NCBI RefSeq assembly: GCF_000376985.1
Contig: NZ_AQYA01000037.1
Location: forward strand, 186,001-250,000
Source: Streptococcus henryi DSM 19005
Lineage (GTDB): Bacteria > Bacillota > Bacilli > Lactobacillales > Streptococcaceae
Direction of reading: 5' to 3'
DNA length: 64,000 bases
In this document: positions 36,110 to 44,690 of the stretch, in pieces
How the letters are laid out: each line of letters begins with the position of its first letter
Position numbering within the stretch: position 1 is the stretch's first letter
Program-made: the position numbers and the translations under genes
Notes under the pieces: model-generated
The model's database searches: none
What the model was told of the DNA's origin: nothing
The model's input: only the letters and a program-made list of their open reading frames with translations

Positions 36110-36838
36110 ATGACATTAAATAAATTAAACTTTCTAAAAGAAAGTATAAGAGAATTATATTCATCAGGATCAATATATCTTGGAGAATTAATCTCATTTC
36201 TACCACCAATACTGGTCACCCTATTTATTCTAAATAACCCAGGAACCTCTTTTAGTATAAAGCATGTATCAAATTTTTATGCTATGATGGGGATGCTAAT
36301 GGCAGTCATCCATGCCAATCGAATTATTAACAGGGATTTTTCTCATAATACAATTAGTCTGTTTTTTAACCGACAACAAAATCGCATTAATTATGTGGCT
36401 TCAAATGTTCTATATGCTATTGCAGTTGCTTTAATTTATGCATTTAATGGTCTCCTGTTGCTGCTTATAGTAAGTAAGCTAGGGGTTCCAGGTGAACTAG
36501 AAATTCATTTTTTGGCAGCATTTATAGGCAACACGGTTTTATTGGTTCTGTTTTATTTTCTCTTATCTAATATTTTCTATTTGTATAAATTCAGAAGTGG
36601 ATTCGTTTTTGGGATTTTAGCAGGTTTATTGCTCTTTGTGCCGAATATTTTGAATACAATTCTGAACAATACAAGCTATGATTTTCTTATTAAAATCATA
36701 GAAATTTTACCTTTTTATTCGTTGCCAGTTTTTGTAGCGTCAAATACAATGTCTGTAAGCCAGTACGTTGTGGTAATAATAACAACCACTTTACTGTATG
36801 GATTGACTCTAAAAAAAAGTATGGGGTATTCATTCTAG
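36110..36838 (+). CDS. lanE: Lantibiotic immunity ABC permease
   Basis: 242 residues, six hydrophobic segments, an ABC-2 type permease partner of LanF. GAAAGG lies 9 nt upstream of ATG 36110; the in-frame TTG at 36101 directly abuts this site. Only one permease gene is present, as in lacticin 3147. A strong terminator follows, marking the end of the lantibiotic operon. Confidence 0.82.
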   Translation: MTLNKLNFLKESIRELYSSGSIYLGELISFLPPILVTLFILNNPGTSFSIKHVSNFYAMMGMLMAVIHANRIINRDFSHNTISLFFNRQQNRINYVASNVLYAIAVALIYAFNGLLLLLIVSKLGVPGELEIHFLAAFIGNTVLLVLFYFLLSNIFYLYKFRSGFVFGILAGLLLFVPNILNTILNNTSYDFLIKIIEILPFYSLPVFVASNTMSVSQYVVVIITTTLLYGLTLKKSMGYSF

Positions 36839-36875
36839 TTGGTCTAGTGATGCGGTATTCATTAAAAATTTATAG

Positions 36876-36909
36876 CAGCAAGTTTTTTTAAGAGCTTGCT
36901 GTTTTTTTT
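36876..36909 (+). terminator. Terminator of the lantibiotic operon
   Basis: CAGCAAG and CTTGCTG pair across an A/T-rich loop, followed by eight T. Confidence 0.75.
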
Positions 36910-36998
36910 GTTACAACTATTTTTTTTGGAACAAGAGCACCATATTTTCACTCTTATAGTGACGAGAACTCCTCGATCTGAAAAAGAGAGAAGTATTA

Positions 36999-37061
36999 AT
37001 GGTTGAGATAAGGAGTCCTCCTTTCATGATTAATAGAATTCATAAAAGGAGGATTAAATGA
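36999..37061 (+). CDS. Leader peptide coupled to the sigma-like gene
   Basis: A 20-residue ORF (MVEIRSPPFMINRIHKRRIK) with AGAGAGAAG upstream. Its TGA overlaps the next ATG as ATGA (37058-37061). Ribosomes translating it must pass through the hairpin that hides the downstream ribosome binding site, so its translation should control the sigma-like gene. Confidence 0.5.
   Translation: MVEIRSPPFMINRIHKRRIK
37010..37053 (+). promoter_or_regulatory. Hairpin sequestering a ribosome binding site
   Basis: TCCTCCTTT (37016-37024) pairs with AAAGGAGGA (37045-37053), the ribosome binding site of the next gene, and an inner ATGA/TCAT extends the stem. AAGGA (37010-37014) can pair instead with TCCTT (37019-37023), releasing the site. 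This is a two-state translational switch on paper. Confidence 0.5.
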
Positions 37062-37462
37062 AATATTATATTCATGTTAGAGGTGAAAAAATCCCTGTAA
37101 CTGAAATAGTTTATAAAAGCTATTGGCAATTGGTCAATCACGAAAAATATCTGAGTAGAAAGGATAGAAAATTTGGTTTGTTACCATTCTCTTCTTTTGA
37201 AGTAGATGGATTACCTTTAGATAATATCCTAATAGATACTTCTATTGATATTGAACGTTTAATAGAAGCCAACATCCTTATTGAACAATTAAACGATGCT
37301 CTATTAAGTTTATCTGACAAGGAATTTGAGATAATCAATGCTCTATATTTTAGAGACAAAACAATTAGGGAAGTTGCGATTGAACAAGGTATGTCTGCGA
37401 CTAGCCTCTTTCGAATAAGAAATACTATCTTGAATAAATTACGGAAATTTTTCGAAAATTAG
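37058..37462 (+). CDS. Sigma-70-like HTH regulator of the ICE
   Basis: A 134-residue protein. The C-terminal half (LSDKEFEIINALYFRDKTIREVAIEQGMSATSLFRIRN, about residues 84-121) is a sigma region 4-type helix-turn-helix; the N-terminus is unlike sigma factors. Similar small sigma-like proteins sit before recombinase genes in many Firmicute ICEs and are thought to control excision or transfer. Its ribosome binding site is inside a hairpin and its start overlaps a leader ORF. Confidence 0.75.
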   Translation: MKYYIHVRGEKIPVTEIVYKSYWQLVNHEKYLSRKDRKFGLLPFSSFEVDGLPLDNILIDTSIDIERLIEANILIEQLNDALLSLSDKEFEIINALYFRDKTIREVAIEQGMSATSLFRIRNTILNKLRKFFEN

Positions 37463-37470
37463 CGGAACAG

Positions 37471-37521
37471 GAGACTGAAATTTTCACTCTTAGAAGTGAG
37501 AGATAATTTTAGTCTCTTTTT
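37471..37521 (+). terminator. Terminator
   Basis: GAGACTGAAATT pairs with AATTTTAGTCTC, with an inner CACT...AGTG hairpin, followed by TTTTT. Confidence 0.7.
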
Positions 37522-37542
37522 GCTCTTTGACAACTGAATAAA

Positions 37543-37656
37543 CCGAGGTGGGACTTTCTTATTTGTCGAGCAATTTAGTGAGATACGCCGTGATAGGAGC
37601 GAAAATTATTAGCTATAAAATAGAGTGGTTCTCTATCTGCCATGACCACAAATAAG
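37543..37656 (+). other. Structured leader upstream of the recombinase genes
   Basis: Between the sigma-like gene's terminator and the first tiny ORF. CTTATTTGT (37558-37566) can pair with ACAAATAAG (37648-37656), enclosing about 80 nt that includes an ATAGAG/CTCTAT hairpin. The pairing overlaps the start of the 40-residue ORF at 37642. I associate this sequence with serine-recombinase elements of Firmicutes, but cannot name an RNA family. Confidence 0.4.
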
Positions 37657-37764
37657 GACAATGATACTTCTGAACGTTCAGGCTGCCATCGTAAAAGGAC
37701 AGCGGGTGAAATGCCCATGAATGATTTAACCAATCATACCCACCGAAGTACAATTTTGAAATAA
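37642..37764 (+). CDS. Tiny basic protein of the recombinase module
   Basis: A 40-residue ORF (MTTNKDNDTSERSGCHRKRT...THRSTILK), 13 nt before the next small ORF. The ribosome binding site is weak, and the start lies in a predicted stem. The frame is open and the composition protein-like, rich in Thr, Arg and His. I recall near-identical small ORFs in clostridial and streptococcal elements with large serine recombinases. Whether peptide or RNA is the conserved product is unclear. Confidence 0.45.
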   Translation: MTTNKDNDTSERSGCHRKRTAGEMPMNDLTNHTHRSTILK

Positions 37765-37777
37765 AAGGAATTAAAAT

Positions 37778-37918
37778 ATGGAAAAAACAAGTACAGGTGC
37801 TGAGTCACCACAGATTATGATTGAAGGTTATAAAGTTATTGTGAAGGTTACAGATAAACCATTAAGTCTTACAGATATACTAGATGATTTATTGGGACGA
37901 CAACTAGAAAAAATTTAA
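37778..37918 (+). CDS. Small protein before the recombinases
   Basis: A 46-residue ORF (MEKTSTGAESPQIMIEGYKVIVKV...LLGRQLEKI) with AAAAGGA 9 nt upstream. The sequence suggests a small beta-alpha fold. It sits between the conserved leader and the first serine recombinase, where elements of this class often carry short conserved ORFs of unknown role (TnpW-like by position only). Confidence 0.5.
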   Translation: MEKTSTGAESPQIMIEGYKVIVKVTDKPLSLTDILDDLLGRQLEKI

Positions 37919-38016
37919 GATTTTAGCGGACAAGTTCACATAAATTATGTAAAATAAAAGTGTAGAACCTCAATCCTTAATCGGTAAGCACCTAAAAACT
38001 GATTAAGGAGAAGATT

Positions 38017-39588
38017 ATGGCACATGCATGTATTTATTTACGGTTATCACGTGATGATGGGGATAATGTTGAAAGTAACTCAATTATCAATCAGCGCTCT
38101 CTGTTACGTGACTATGCTAGAAATCATGACATTACTATTTTAGAAGAATTTGTGGACGATGGTATCAGTGGCTTAACCTTTAATCGCCCTGATTTCAATC
38201 GTATGATGGAGAATATTAATAATAAAACGATTGATACCATCATTGTTAAAGACTTATCTCGATTTGGAAGAGACTATATTGAAACGGGAAAATATATCCA
38301 AAGGATATTTCCAGCTATGGGTGTCCGGTTTATCTCTGTCAATGATCACTATGATAGTTTGACTGCAGATGCTAATGAAACCCATTTAGTAATGCCCATT
38401 AAGAGTCTTATCAATGATAGCTATTGTAGAGATATTTCCACGAAAGTTAGAAGTACGCAAAAGGCGAAACGACAAAAGGGAGAATTTATTGGTGCTTTTG
38501 CGCCCTATGGTTATCGTAAAGATGAGCACCAGCGCAATCACTTAGTGGTTGATGAGGCCGTCCGACCGGCTATTGAGAAAATTTTTGCACTCAAGTTAGA
38601 GGGCTACTCGTCCAATCGTATTGCGGGATACCTCAATCAAGTTGGTATTGAGACCCCTCTTCAACATAAGAAAACTTGTCATGAAAAATTGCGAGGATTT
38701 TCTGGGGGAAGTAACCAATGGCAAGCTAAACTGATCAATCGTATTATTACTAATAGAGTTTATACAGGAACCTTGGAACAAGGCAAACAAACCAAGTTGA
38801 ATTATAAATCGCAACGCTCTCTCAAAGTTTGTCCAGAGGATTGGATTAGGGTTGATAACACGCATGAGGGCATCATCTCAGAGAGTACCTTTACCATTGC
38901 CAATAACTTGTTGCTGCGTGATGTGAAGCATGGCAAGAAGGAGCCCTCTTTATTTGCAGGCTTGCTCTTTTGTCAAGATTGTCAGTCACAGATGGTTCAA
39001 CGAAAAGTTCGTTATCAAAATAAAGACAGCTTTAGTTATATTTGTGGGACTTATAATAAAGGACAAGGTTGTAGTCGGCACACCATCAAGCAAGACACCT
39101 TGTACCAGGTGGTATCAAAACTGATTAACCAACATCTTGTGAAGAAATCAGCTTTGATAGAACAGCTTCCAAAATTATTTGAAAAAGAACACTTTTTGGA
39201 GATTGACATTACTTCACTAGTGGCTAAGCGTAAGCAGTACGAACATCTCCTTCAGACTCTCTTTATAGACCTGGATGATGGTTTGATCAATGAGTCAGAG
39301 TATCAGGAGTTTCAGAGCCATTACCGTCAACAATTGAAACAGGTTGAAGAAACGATTCATCACAAAAAACAGGTGGCTCAGGAATTGTATCTTAAATTAC
39401 AAAAACGTGATGTCTGGTTAAAGCAGTTGAGTGACTCCAAAGAAGGATTTTTCAATCGAATGACCTTAGTCACTCTATTGGATCGTATTGAAATTGGTGA
39501 GGGACAAGAGTTAACCACAGTCTTTTATGATTTAGAAGAAATGAATATCCTCCAGCAGTTTTCAACCATTGAAACGGAGGTGTTCTAA
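38017..39588 (+). CDS. Large serine recombinase 1
   Basis: 523 residues. Resolvase domain with catalytic Ser11 in CIYLRLSRDD, VKDLSRFGRDYIETG, then a recombinase domain (about 160-260) and a zinc ribbon with CQDC and later cysteines (about 322-350), plus a coiled coil. AAGGAGAAG precedes the ATG. The first of three overlapping recombinases; triplets of this type integrate streptococcal ICEs into specific genes. Its last base is the first base of the next ATG. Confidence 0.9.
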   Translation: MAHACIYLRLSRDDGDNVESNSIINQRSLLRDYARNHDITILEEFVDDGISGLTFNRPDFNRMMENINNKTIDTIIVKDLSRFGRDYIETGKYIQRIFPAMGVRFISVNDHYDSLTADANETHLVMPIKSLINDSYCRDISTKVRSTQKAKRQKGEFIGAFAPYGYRKDEHQRNHLVVDEAVRPAIEKIFALKLEGYSSNRIAGYLNQVGIETPLQHKKTCHEKLRGFSGGSNQWQAKLINRIITNRVYTGTLEQGKQTKLNYKSQRSLKVCPEDWIRVDNTHEGIISESTFTIANNLLLRDVKHGKKEPSLFAGLLFCQDCQSQMVQRKVRYQNKDSFSYICGTYNKGQGCSRHTIKQDTLYQVVSKLINQHLVKKSALIEQLPKLFEKEHFLEIDITSLVAKRKQYEHLLQTLFIDLDDGLINESEYQEFQSHYRQQLKQVEETIHHKKQVAQELYLKLQKRDVWLKQLSDSKEGFFNRMTLVTLLDRIEIGEGQELTTVFYDLEEMNILQQFSTIETEVF

Positions 39589-41204
39589 TGGCTCGTACTA
39601 AAAAACGCTATCGTTTAGAAGCAGACGAAAAAAGGACATCATCAACTTATCAAACAGGTATCTATGTCCGTCTCTCGAAGGAACGAACAGAAAGCTGGCG
39701 AAACAAGTCGCAATCCATTGGTACACAAGAAAGATTAGCCAAGACATTTGCCAAAGAAAATGGTTTATCCGTTGTGAAAACCTATATCGACTATGAGTAT
39801 TCAGGGACTCAGTTTGACCGCCCAGCTTTTCAAGAGATGATGGAGGATATTAAAAAAGGGACCATCAATTGTATCTTGATTCGTGATTTATCACGATTAG
39901 GACGAGATTACATCGAGATGGGACGATTGATTGATAAGGTCCTTCCCTTTTTAGGTGTTCGCTTCATCTCTATCAATGACCACCTAGACACCTTGCATGG
40001 TTTGGAAGAGAAGAAATCTTTTGAAGTTGAAATCAAAAATCTGGTCAACGACTTATACTCTAAGGACATCTCAAAGAAGGTCACTTCCTACGTGATTCAT
40101 CAAGCTAGTCAAGGGTATTTCATCGGAAGATTTGCGCCTTATGGTTACCAATTAGAGAAGCAAGAAGGTGGTAAAAAACTCATCATAGATCCTGTAGTTA
40201 ACCCCATTCTTCATTCTGTCTTTGATCAATTGTTAGAAGGTAAGTCGGTAGCACAAGTTACGAGCTACCTCAATCAATCGAAGGTCTCCATCCCAACGAC
40301 CTATCGTTACACAGGTCAGGTCTATCAAAGTGATACTGATGCGCCACAGTGGAGAGCTTCAACGCTTTTACGACTGATTAAAAATCCTGTTTATCAAGGT
40401 CGTCTTATGCAACGTCGGACGAATAAGCACTTAACAGAGGCTGATTTTATTCGAGTAGAACAGGCACATGAAGCCTATATTAGTCAGACAGAATTTAAGA
40501 AAATCCTCTCAGCACTTCAGAGTAGACATAGTGTAAAAAAGAGGACAGAGCTAAAAACATCGAATCGCTACAAAGGACTGATTTACGCTACAGGTAACTC
40601 CAAACAGATGTATCGCTATTGCCGTCATTTTTCAAATCAGAAATCTGATTACGATTATTATTACTTTATGGATACTGTCAATGACGGTCATAAGTCCGAA
40701 AAACAAACAGTTTACATCAGTGAGGTGGCTTTGGATAAGATTATTGCTAAGCTACTTCAAGCTGAGATGACACGCTTGGGGACGCTAGAAGAGCTTTTAC
40801 CGAGGTTACAAGCGACCAAAGAGGAGCGACAGAATGATTATCAACGGCGAATCAAACAACATCGTCAAGCCATTTCTTCGTTACAGAGTGACCTGAGTGA
40901 TTTGTATGATTCTTACCGCTTATCAGGACTGGACAAAGAAAGGTATCTAGCTCAAAAATTAGATAAGCAAGCCAAGATTGAAACGCTCTCTCTGGAAGTG
41001 ATTAACTGTGAACACGCTATTGGTAACGTTGAGGAAGACTATCACCATCAGGTTGTTTGGTTAAAAGCATTAGTGAGTTGTCAACAGGTAGATGTTATCA
41101 CGGCCGACTTATTAAGAGCGGTGATTGAACGCATTGAAGTCAGTGGAGATAAAGAAGTCACGGTAACCTTTACCTGTCAGATGGGAGGTGATTGGGATGC
41201 CTAA
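39588..41204 (+). CDS. Large serine recombinase 2
   Basis: 538 residues, catalytic Ser30 in GIYVRLSKE after a ~20-residue basic extension, IRDLSRLGRDYIEMG, a recombinase domain and a C-terminal coiled coil (about 405-470). Unlike its neighbours, the zinc-ribbon region has lost the CxxC pairs (only YCRHF remains), so it may be structural or regulatory rather than a stand-alone integrase. Its start overlaps the stop of recombinase 1 (TAATG). Confidence 0.88.
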   Translation: MARTKKRYRLEADEKRTSSTYQTGIYVRLSKERTESWRNKSQSIGTQERLAKTFAKENGLSVVKTYIDYEYSGTQFDRPAFQEMMEDIKKGTINCILIRDLSRLGRDYIEMGRLIDKVLPFLGVRFISINDHLDTLHGLEEKKSFEVEIKNLVNDLYSKDISKKVTSYVIHQASQGYFIGRFAPYGYQLEKQEGGKKLIIDPVVNPILHSVFDQLLEGKSVAQVTSYLNQSKVSIPTTYRYTGQVYQSDTDAPQWRASTLLRLIKNPVYQGRLMQRRTNKHLTEADFIRVEQAHEAYISQTEFKKILSALQSRHSVKKRTELKTSNRYKGLIYATGNSKQMYRYCRHFSNQKSDYDYYYFMDTVNDGHKSEKQTVYISEVALDKIIAKLLQAEMTRLGTLEELLPRLQATKEERQNDYQRRIKQHRQAISSLQSDLSDLYDSYRLSGLDKERYLAQKLDKQAKIETLSLEVINCEHAIGNVEEDYHHQVVWLKALVSCQQVDVITADLLRAVIERIEVSGDKEVTVTFTCQMGGDWDA

Positions 41205-42636
41205 AATTGCTTTGTACCTCCGTTTGTCTGTGGACGAAGCAAATACTGACGAAAGTAATTCCATTATCAATCAACGTCTCTTGTTAAGTCGTTATCTGGA
41301 TCAGAGTCCAGAGTTCCAAACTTTTCAACGGGAGGAATTTGTGGATGATGGCTTTTCAGGGACCAGTACTAATCGGCCTGCCTTCCAACGGTTGATGGCT
41401 GATGTTAAGTCAGGAACTATTCGCCATATTATTGTTAAAGATTTATCACGCTTTATGCGAGACTATCTGGAATTGGGCAACTACCTAGAGAACATCTTTC
41501 CTTTTCTGGGAGTACGCTTTATTGCTTTAAATGATCAATATGATAGCAAGACATCTGAAATGAATGGTTTAGAGATAGATGTTCCTTTTAGGAATTTATT
41601 GAATGATTTTTATGCTAAGGATGTTTCAGAAAAGGTCAAAAGTGCTATGAACACTATGAAACGTTCAGGCAAAAATATGAGTTGGTTACCACCTTTTGGT
41701 TATCTCAAAAATCCAGAAGACCGCTTTAAGATTATCATTGATGAAGAGGTTGCACCAATTGTACGACGGATATTTCGTCTCAGTATTGAGGGGATGGGAG
41801 ATCAAAAAATCGCACAGATTCTGAATCAAGAACAGACCATAACTCCAGCTGAACGCAAGATGCAGGTCAGTCAGGCTAGGTATCGAAAGACAATGATTCT
41901 GACAGATGAACAAACCAGAAATGTCTGGACTAAGGGAAGCGTTCGACAGATTCTTAAAAACGAAGCCTATAAGGGAACTTATCTCTTTAATATCAGAACC
42001 TATATTAGGGGAAAGCACGTCAGACGACCTGAATCGGAGTGGGAGAGACTTGAGAATAATCATGAAGCTATCGTAAGTGCAGAAGTCTTTGAGCAAGCGC
42101 AACAAGCAAGAAAAGTTCGACAGGGAAGTCAGTCTAGCAGTTTGTCACAAAAGACAGAAGAGTCTATTTTTACCAGTTTCGTTTTTTGTGAACACTGTGG
42201 ACATCGACTGTCTTTACGACGTAAAAAAGGACAAATTGGATATTTTTATTGTGGCTACTGCAAGGGGCAAGGACATTCTATAAGTTCTTGTCGTGCGGAT
42301 AAAATTGAAGCATCTATTTTGGAAGCTTTGTCAGGTTATTTGGAATCTTCTGCTCAATTGAAAGCAATTACTGAGATTCCACGTGAAATAGAGCGGTTAA
42401 AAGCTCAAAAATTAGAACTGTTTCAAGAGTATAAGGATTGTCAGATAAGCAGAGACGTTTATCTCGATAAAAAAGTAGCTATAGATGAGCAGGTCAAAAG
42501 CTTAGAGAAAGAACTATTAGTAGAGCAGAAACCTCAATTATCGACTAAGGGATTGACGAAAGAGATTGTGGAAGCTCACGTTGAAAAGATAGTGATAGAT
42601 TGTCTAGGTTTCTTTAAGGTAATCTATAAATCGTGA
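41197..42636 (+). CDS. Large serine recombinase 3
   Basis: 479 residues from ATG 41197 (GGGAGGTG upstream; in-frame GTG 41188 is an alternative). Catalytic Ser11 in ALYLRLSVDE, VKDLSRFMRDYLELG, recombinase domain, zinc ribbon with CEHC and CGYC plus a later Cys (about 330-365), and a coiled-coil end. It overlaps recombinase 2 by 8 nt. It is the gene nearest the attachment site, about 100 bp away. Confidence 0.9.
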   Translation: MPKIALYLRLSVDEANTDESNSIINQRLLLSRYLDQSPEFQTFQREEFVDDGFSGTSTNRPAFQRLMADVKSGTIRHIIVKDLSRFMRDYLELGNYLENIFPFLGVRFIALNDQYDSKTSEMNGLEIDVPFRNLLNDFYAKDVSEKVKSAMNTMKRSGKNMSWLPPFGYLKNPEDRFKIIIDEEVAPIVRRIFRLSIEGMGDQKIAQILNQEQTITPAERKMQVSQARYRKTMILTDEQTRNVWTKGSVRQILKNEAYKGTYLFNIRTYIRGKHVRRPESEWERLENNHEAIVSAEVFEQAQQARKVRQGSQSSSLSQKTEESIFTSFVFCEHCGHRLSLRRKKGQIGYFYCGYCKGQGHSISSCRADKIEASILEALSGYLESSAQLKAITEIPREIERLKAQKLELFQEYKDCQISRDVYLDKKVAIDEQVKSLEKELLVEQKPQLSTKGLTKEIVEAHVEKIVIDCLGFFKVIYKS

Positions 42637-42638
42637 AA

Positions 42639-42669
42639 GAGGAGGCTTGTCTGACAAGTCTCTTTCTTG
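42639..42669 (+). terminator. Terminator at the ICE end
   Basis: GGCTTGTC and GACAAGTC pair around one T, with GAG/CTC closing and CTTTCTTG following. Confidence 0.55.
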
Positions 42670-42729
42670 TGGTTAAGAAATATGATATAATCTGGCTAAT
42701 AAATGAAAGAAAAGTGCGTCATTTTCTTG

Positions 42730-42745
42730 ACATAAGAGGGTGCAG
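42730..42745. other. Right attachment site (attR) region
   Basis: The Nudix reading frame becomes recognisable at GGT 42739; the two codons before it are TAA (42733-42735) and GAG. The crossover therefore lies at or within a few bases of 42736-42742, in or near GAGGGTGC. The left copy is outside the window, so the core cannot be fixed. Confidence 0.65.
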
Positions 42746-43068
42746 TAGAATTAGGCGAATCGACTCTCGATGCAGCCAAGCGTGAATTTTTCGAAGAAAC
42801 TGGCATCAAAGTAGAGGTAAATCGCTTCCTAAACGTCTATAGTAATTTCGAAGAAGTCTATCCCAATGGAGACAAAGTCCAAACCATTGTTATGATATAT
42901 GAATTCAGAGCTGTAGAGGACTTCGACATCAGCAATTTCCACAATGAAGAGACTCTGAAAGTTGCTTTCTTTTCTAAGGAGGAAATAGCAGAGCTGGATT
43001 CAGTCAGTGACAAACATCGCCTGATGTTAGCTGAGTATTTTAATAACAGCTTTGCCATGGGACATTGA
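42739..43068 (+). pseudogene. Nudix hydrolase (mutT-type) 3' part, split by the ICE
   Basis: 109 codons, no start codon at the 5' end. It begins inside the Nudix box, GAVELGESTLDAAKREFFEETGI split over residues 1-23, which has the full GX5EX7REUXEEXGU pattern, and runs to a normal C-terminus ending SFAMGH. The N-terminal part should lie beyond the left end of the element. Site-specific insertion of serine-triplet ICEs in a mutT gene is known in streptococci, so this is the expected target. Excision would restore the gene. Confidence 0.88.
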
Positions 43069-43329
43069 TAGGATTTTTTGTGGAATAATGTTTCCGCATC
43101 TATCTTATGCCACATTAAAAATAAAACGATATGTTATTGTTCACATTGATAAAATTTTCTGATTAAGTTATTAACTGGGGACATAATAGTTTCCTTGGAT
43201 TTAGTGATTATACCATTACCTGACGAAAAGATTATTCAAAAAACAAGATTTCCTAAAGTAACATCAGCTTAGAAGGTTATCTGTTCAGAAGACTGTGCAG
43301 TATCTCAGTTTTGTTGTAGGAGGTAAAGG

Positions 43330-44439
43330 ATGAACAAAGGGTTTAAAAAGTCAAAACTTAATAAAAAAAGAATACTAAAAGTATTTCTTATCGGACTTCA
43401 TGTATCTTTACTTGCTATGCTTGGATTCAGGCTTTACGGTAATTATCAACTTTCTAAAGTACCTGCCATGTCTTTTGAGGAGGCTCTTGATTATACAACC
43501 AAGGGCAATGAGGAAGCGGTCATTACTGTGGGGATTATTGAAGATGGTAAGCTAGATTACACTGTCTATGGCAAAGATGGAAAAGTATTGCCTAAAGAGG
43601 CTCATATCTATGAGATTGGTTCGATTACTAAGACATTTACAGCCATTCTGATAGCTAAGGCCATCAGGGAGCATAAAATTGAACTCCATGCTAGTATTGC
43701 TGACTACCTCGACTTACCAGAAGGTAAGACCTATCCTAGCATAGAAGAGCTATTAACCCATACATCAGGCTATAAGTCACACTATATTGAAAGTCCAATG
43801 GTAGTCAATACACTGACGGGTCGTAATCCTTTTTATGGCATTAGCGATGAGATGCTACAAAAGAAAGTTGCTCGCATATCATTGAAATCTAATGATTATA
43901 ACTTTTCTTATTCTAACTTTGGCTTTGCTGTCTTGGGTCTGGTTTTAGAAGAAGTATATGGTCAGGACTATCAAAGTCTGCTCAATGACTTTATTCAAAA
44001 TGATTTGGGTTTGTCTCACACCAAGATTTCCAAGCAAGATGGTGATTTAGGTAACTATTGGGACTGGAAAGCTCAGGATGCCTATTTATCAGCAGGTGCA
44101 ATTACCTCTGATATTGTAGATATGCTAACTTATGCTCAAATGCAGCTGGATGAGCAAGGCTATATTTCGGACAGTCATCAAAGTCTAAAAGAAAACAATG
44201 CAACTTCTGAGCAGTATCAAAAAATGGGCATTCGGTTAGATGAAATCGGTATGGCTTGGGCCATTGATAAGGAAAAGAATACCATCTGGCATAATGGTGG
44301 AACAGGGAATTATAATGCTTACCTGGGTTTTAATCCAGAGACTAAAACAGCTGTAGTCGTTTTATCAAACCTTGCACCTGAAAGTCGCATATCGGCAACT
44401 ATATTGGGCATTAAAAAAATGAATGAACTCAATGAGTGA
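43330..44439 (+). CDS. Membrane-anchored serine hydrolase (beta-lactamase/PBP4 fold)
   Basis: 369 residues. An N-terminal membrane helix (about residues 17-34) is followed by a beta-lactamase class C-type domain: SxxK as SITK (about 98-101), YSN (about 195) and HNGG (about 324), the three catalytic motifs. It probably acts on peptidoglycan peptides or a D-amino-acid ester outside the membrane. GTAGGAGG precedes the ATG. First intact chromosomal gene after the ICE; 261 nt upstream hold no other clear gene. Confidence 0.85.
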   Translation: MNKGFKKSKLNKKRILKVFLIGLHVSLLAMLGFRLYGNYQLSKVPAMSFEEALDYTTKGNEEAVITVGIIEDGKLDYTVYGKDGKVLPKEAHIYEIGSITKTFTAILIAKAIREHKIELHASIADYLDLPEGKTYPSIEELLTHTSGYKSHYIESPMVVNTLTGRNPFYGISDEMLQKKVARISLKSNDYNFSYSNFGFAVLGLVLEEVYGQDYQSLLNDFIQNDLGLSHTKISKQDGDLGNYWDWKAQDAYLSAGAITSDIVDMLTYAQMQLDEQGYISDSHQSLKENNATSEQYQKMGIRLDEIGMAWAIDKEKNTIWHNGGTGNYNAYLGFNPETKTAVVVLSNLAPESRISATILGIKKMNELNE

Positions 44440-44613
44440 TTATCGTTATGGCTGTCTCTTAGTCAGGTGATGCTATTTATTAACAATGTGATTTTAAAGC
44501 TGGGCTTGGTTCAGCTTTTTTTGTATAATGAGAATAGAAGATTCGTGAGCGAAGCGGACGACATCAACAGTCACTGCTATGGTAAGAGAAAAAACTCTAG
44601 GTTTTCAGCTTAA

Positions 44614-44643
44614 CAATGAAACTCCGAAAGAGGTTGCTTGCGT
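44614..44643. repeat. 30-bp interspersed repeat, copy 1
   Basis: Starts CAATGAAACTCCGAA and ends GCTTGCGT; it matches 60661-60690 with one mismatch. Confidence 0.8.
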
Positions 44644-44690
44644 ATCTACCAAATAAGGCGGCCTGCTAAAAAAGAAATTAATAAAGAAAA

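Noticed and set aside
43150..43272. Open stretch reading GDIIVSLDLVIIPLP...TSA before the serine hydrolase
   Set aside because: About 40 codons without a start; no family recognised. It could be a decayed gene end, but the evidence is too weak.
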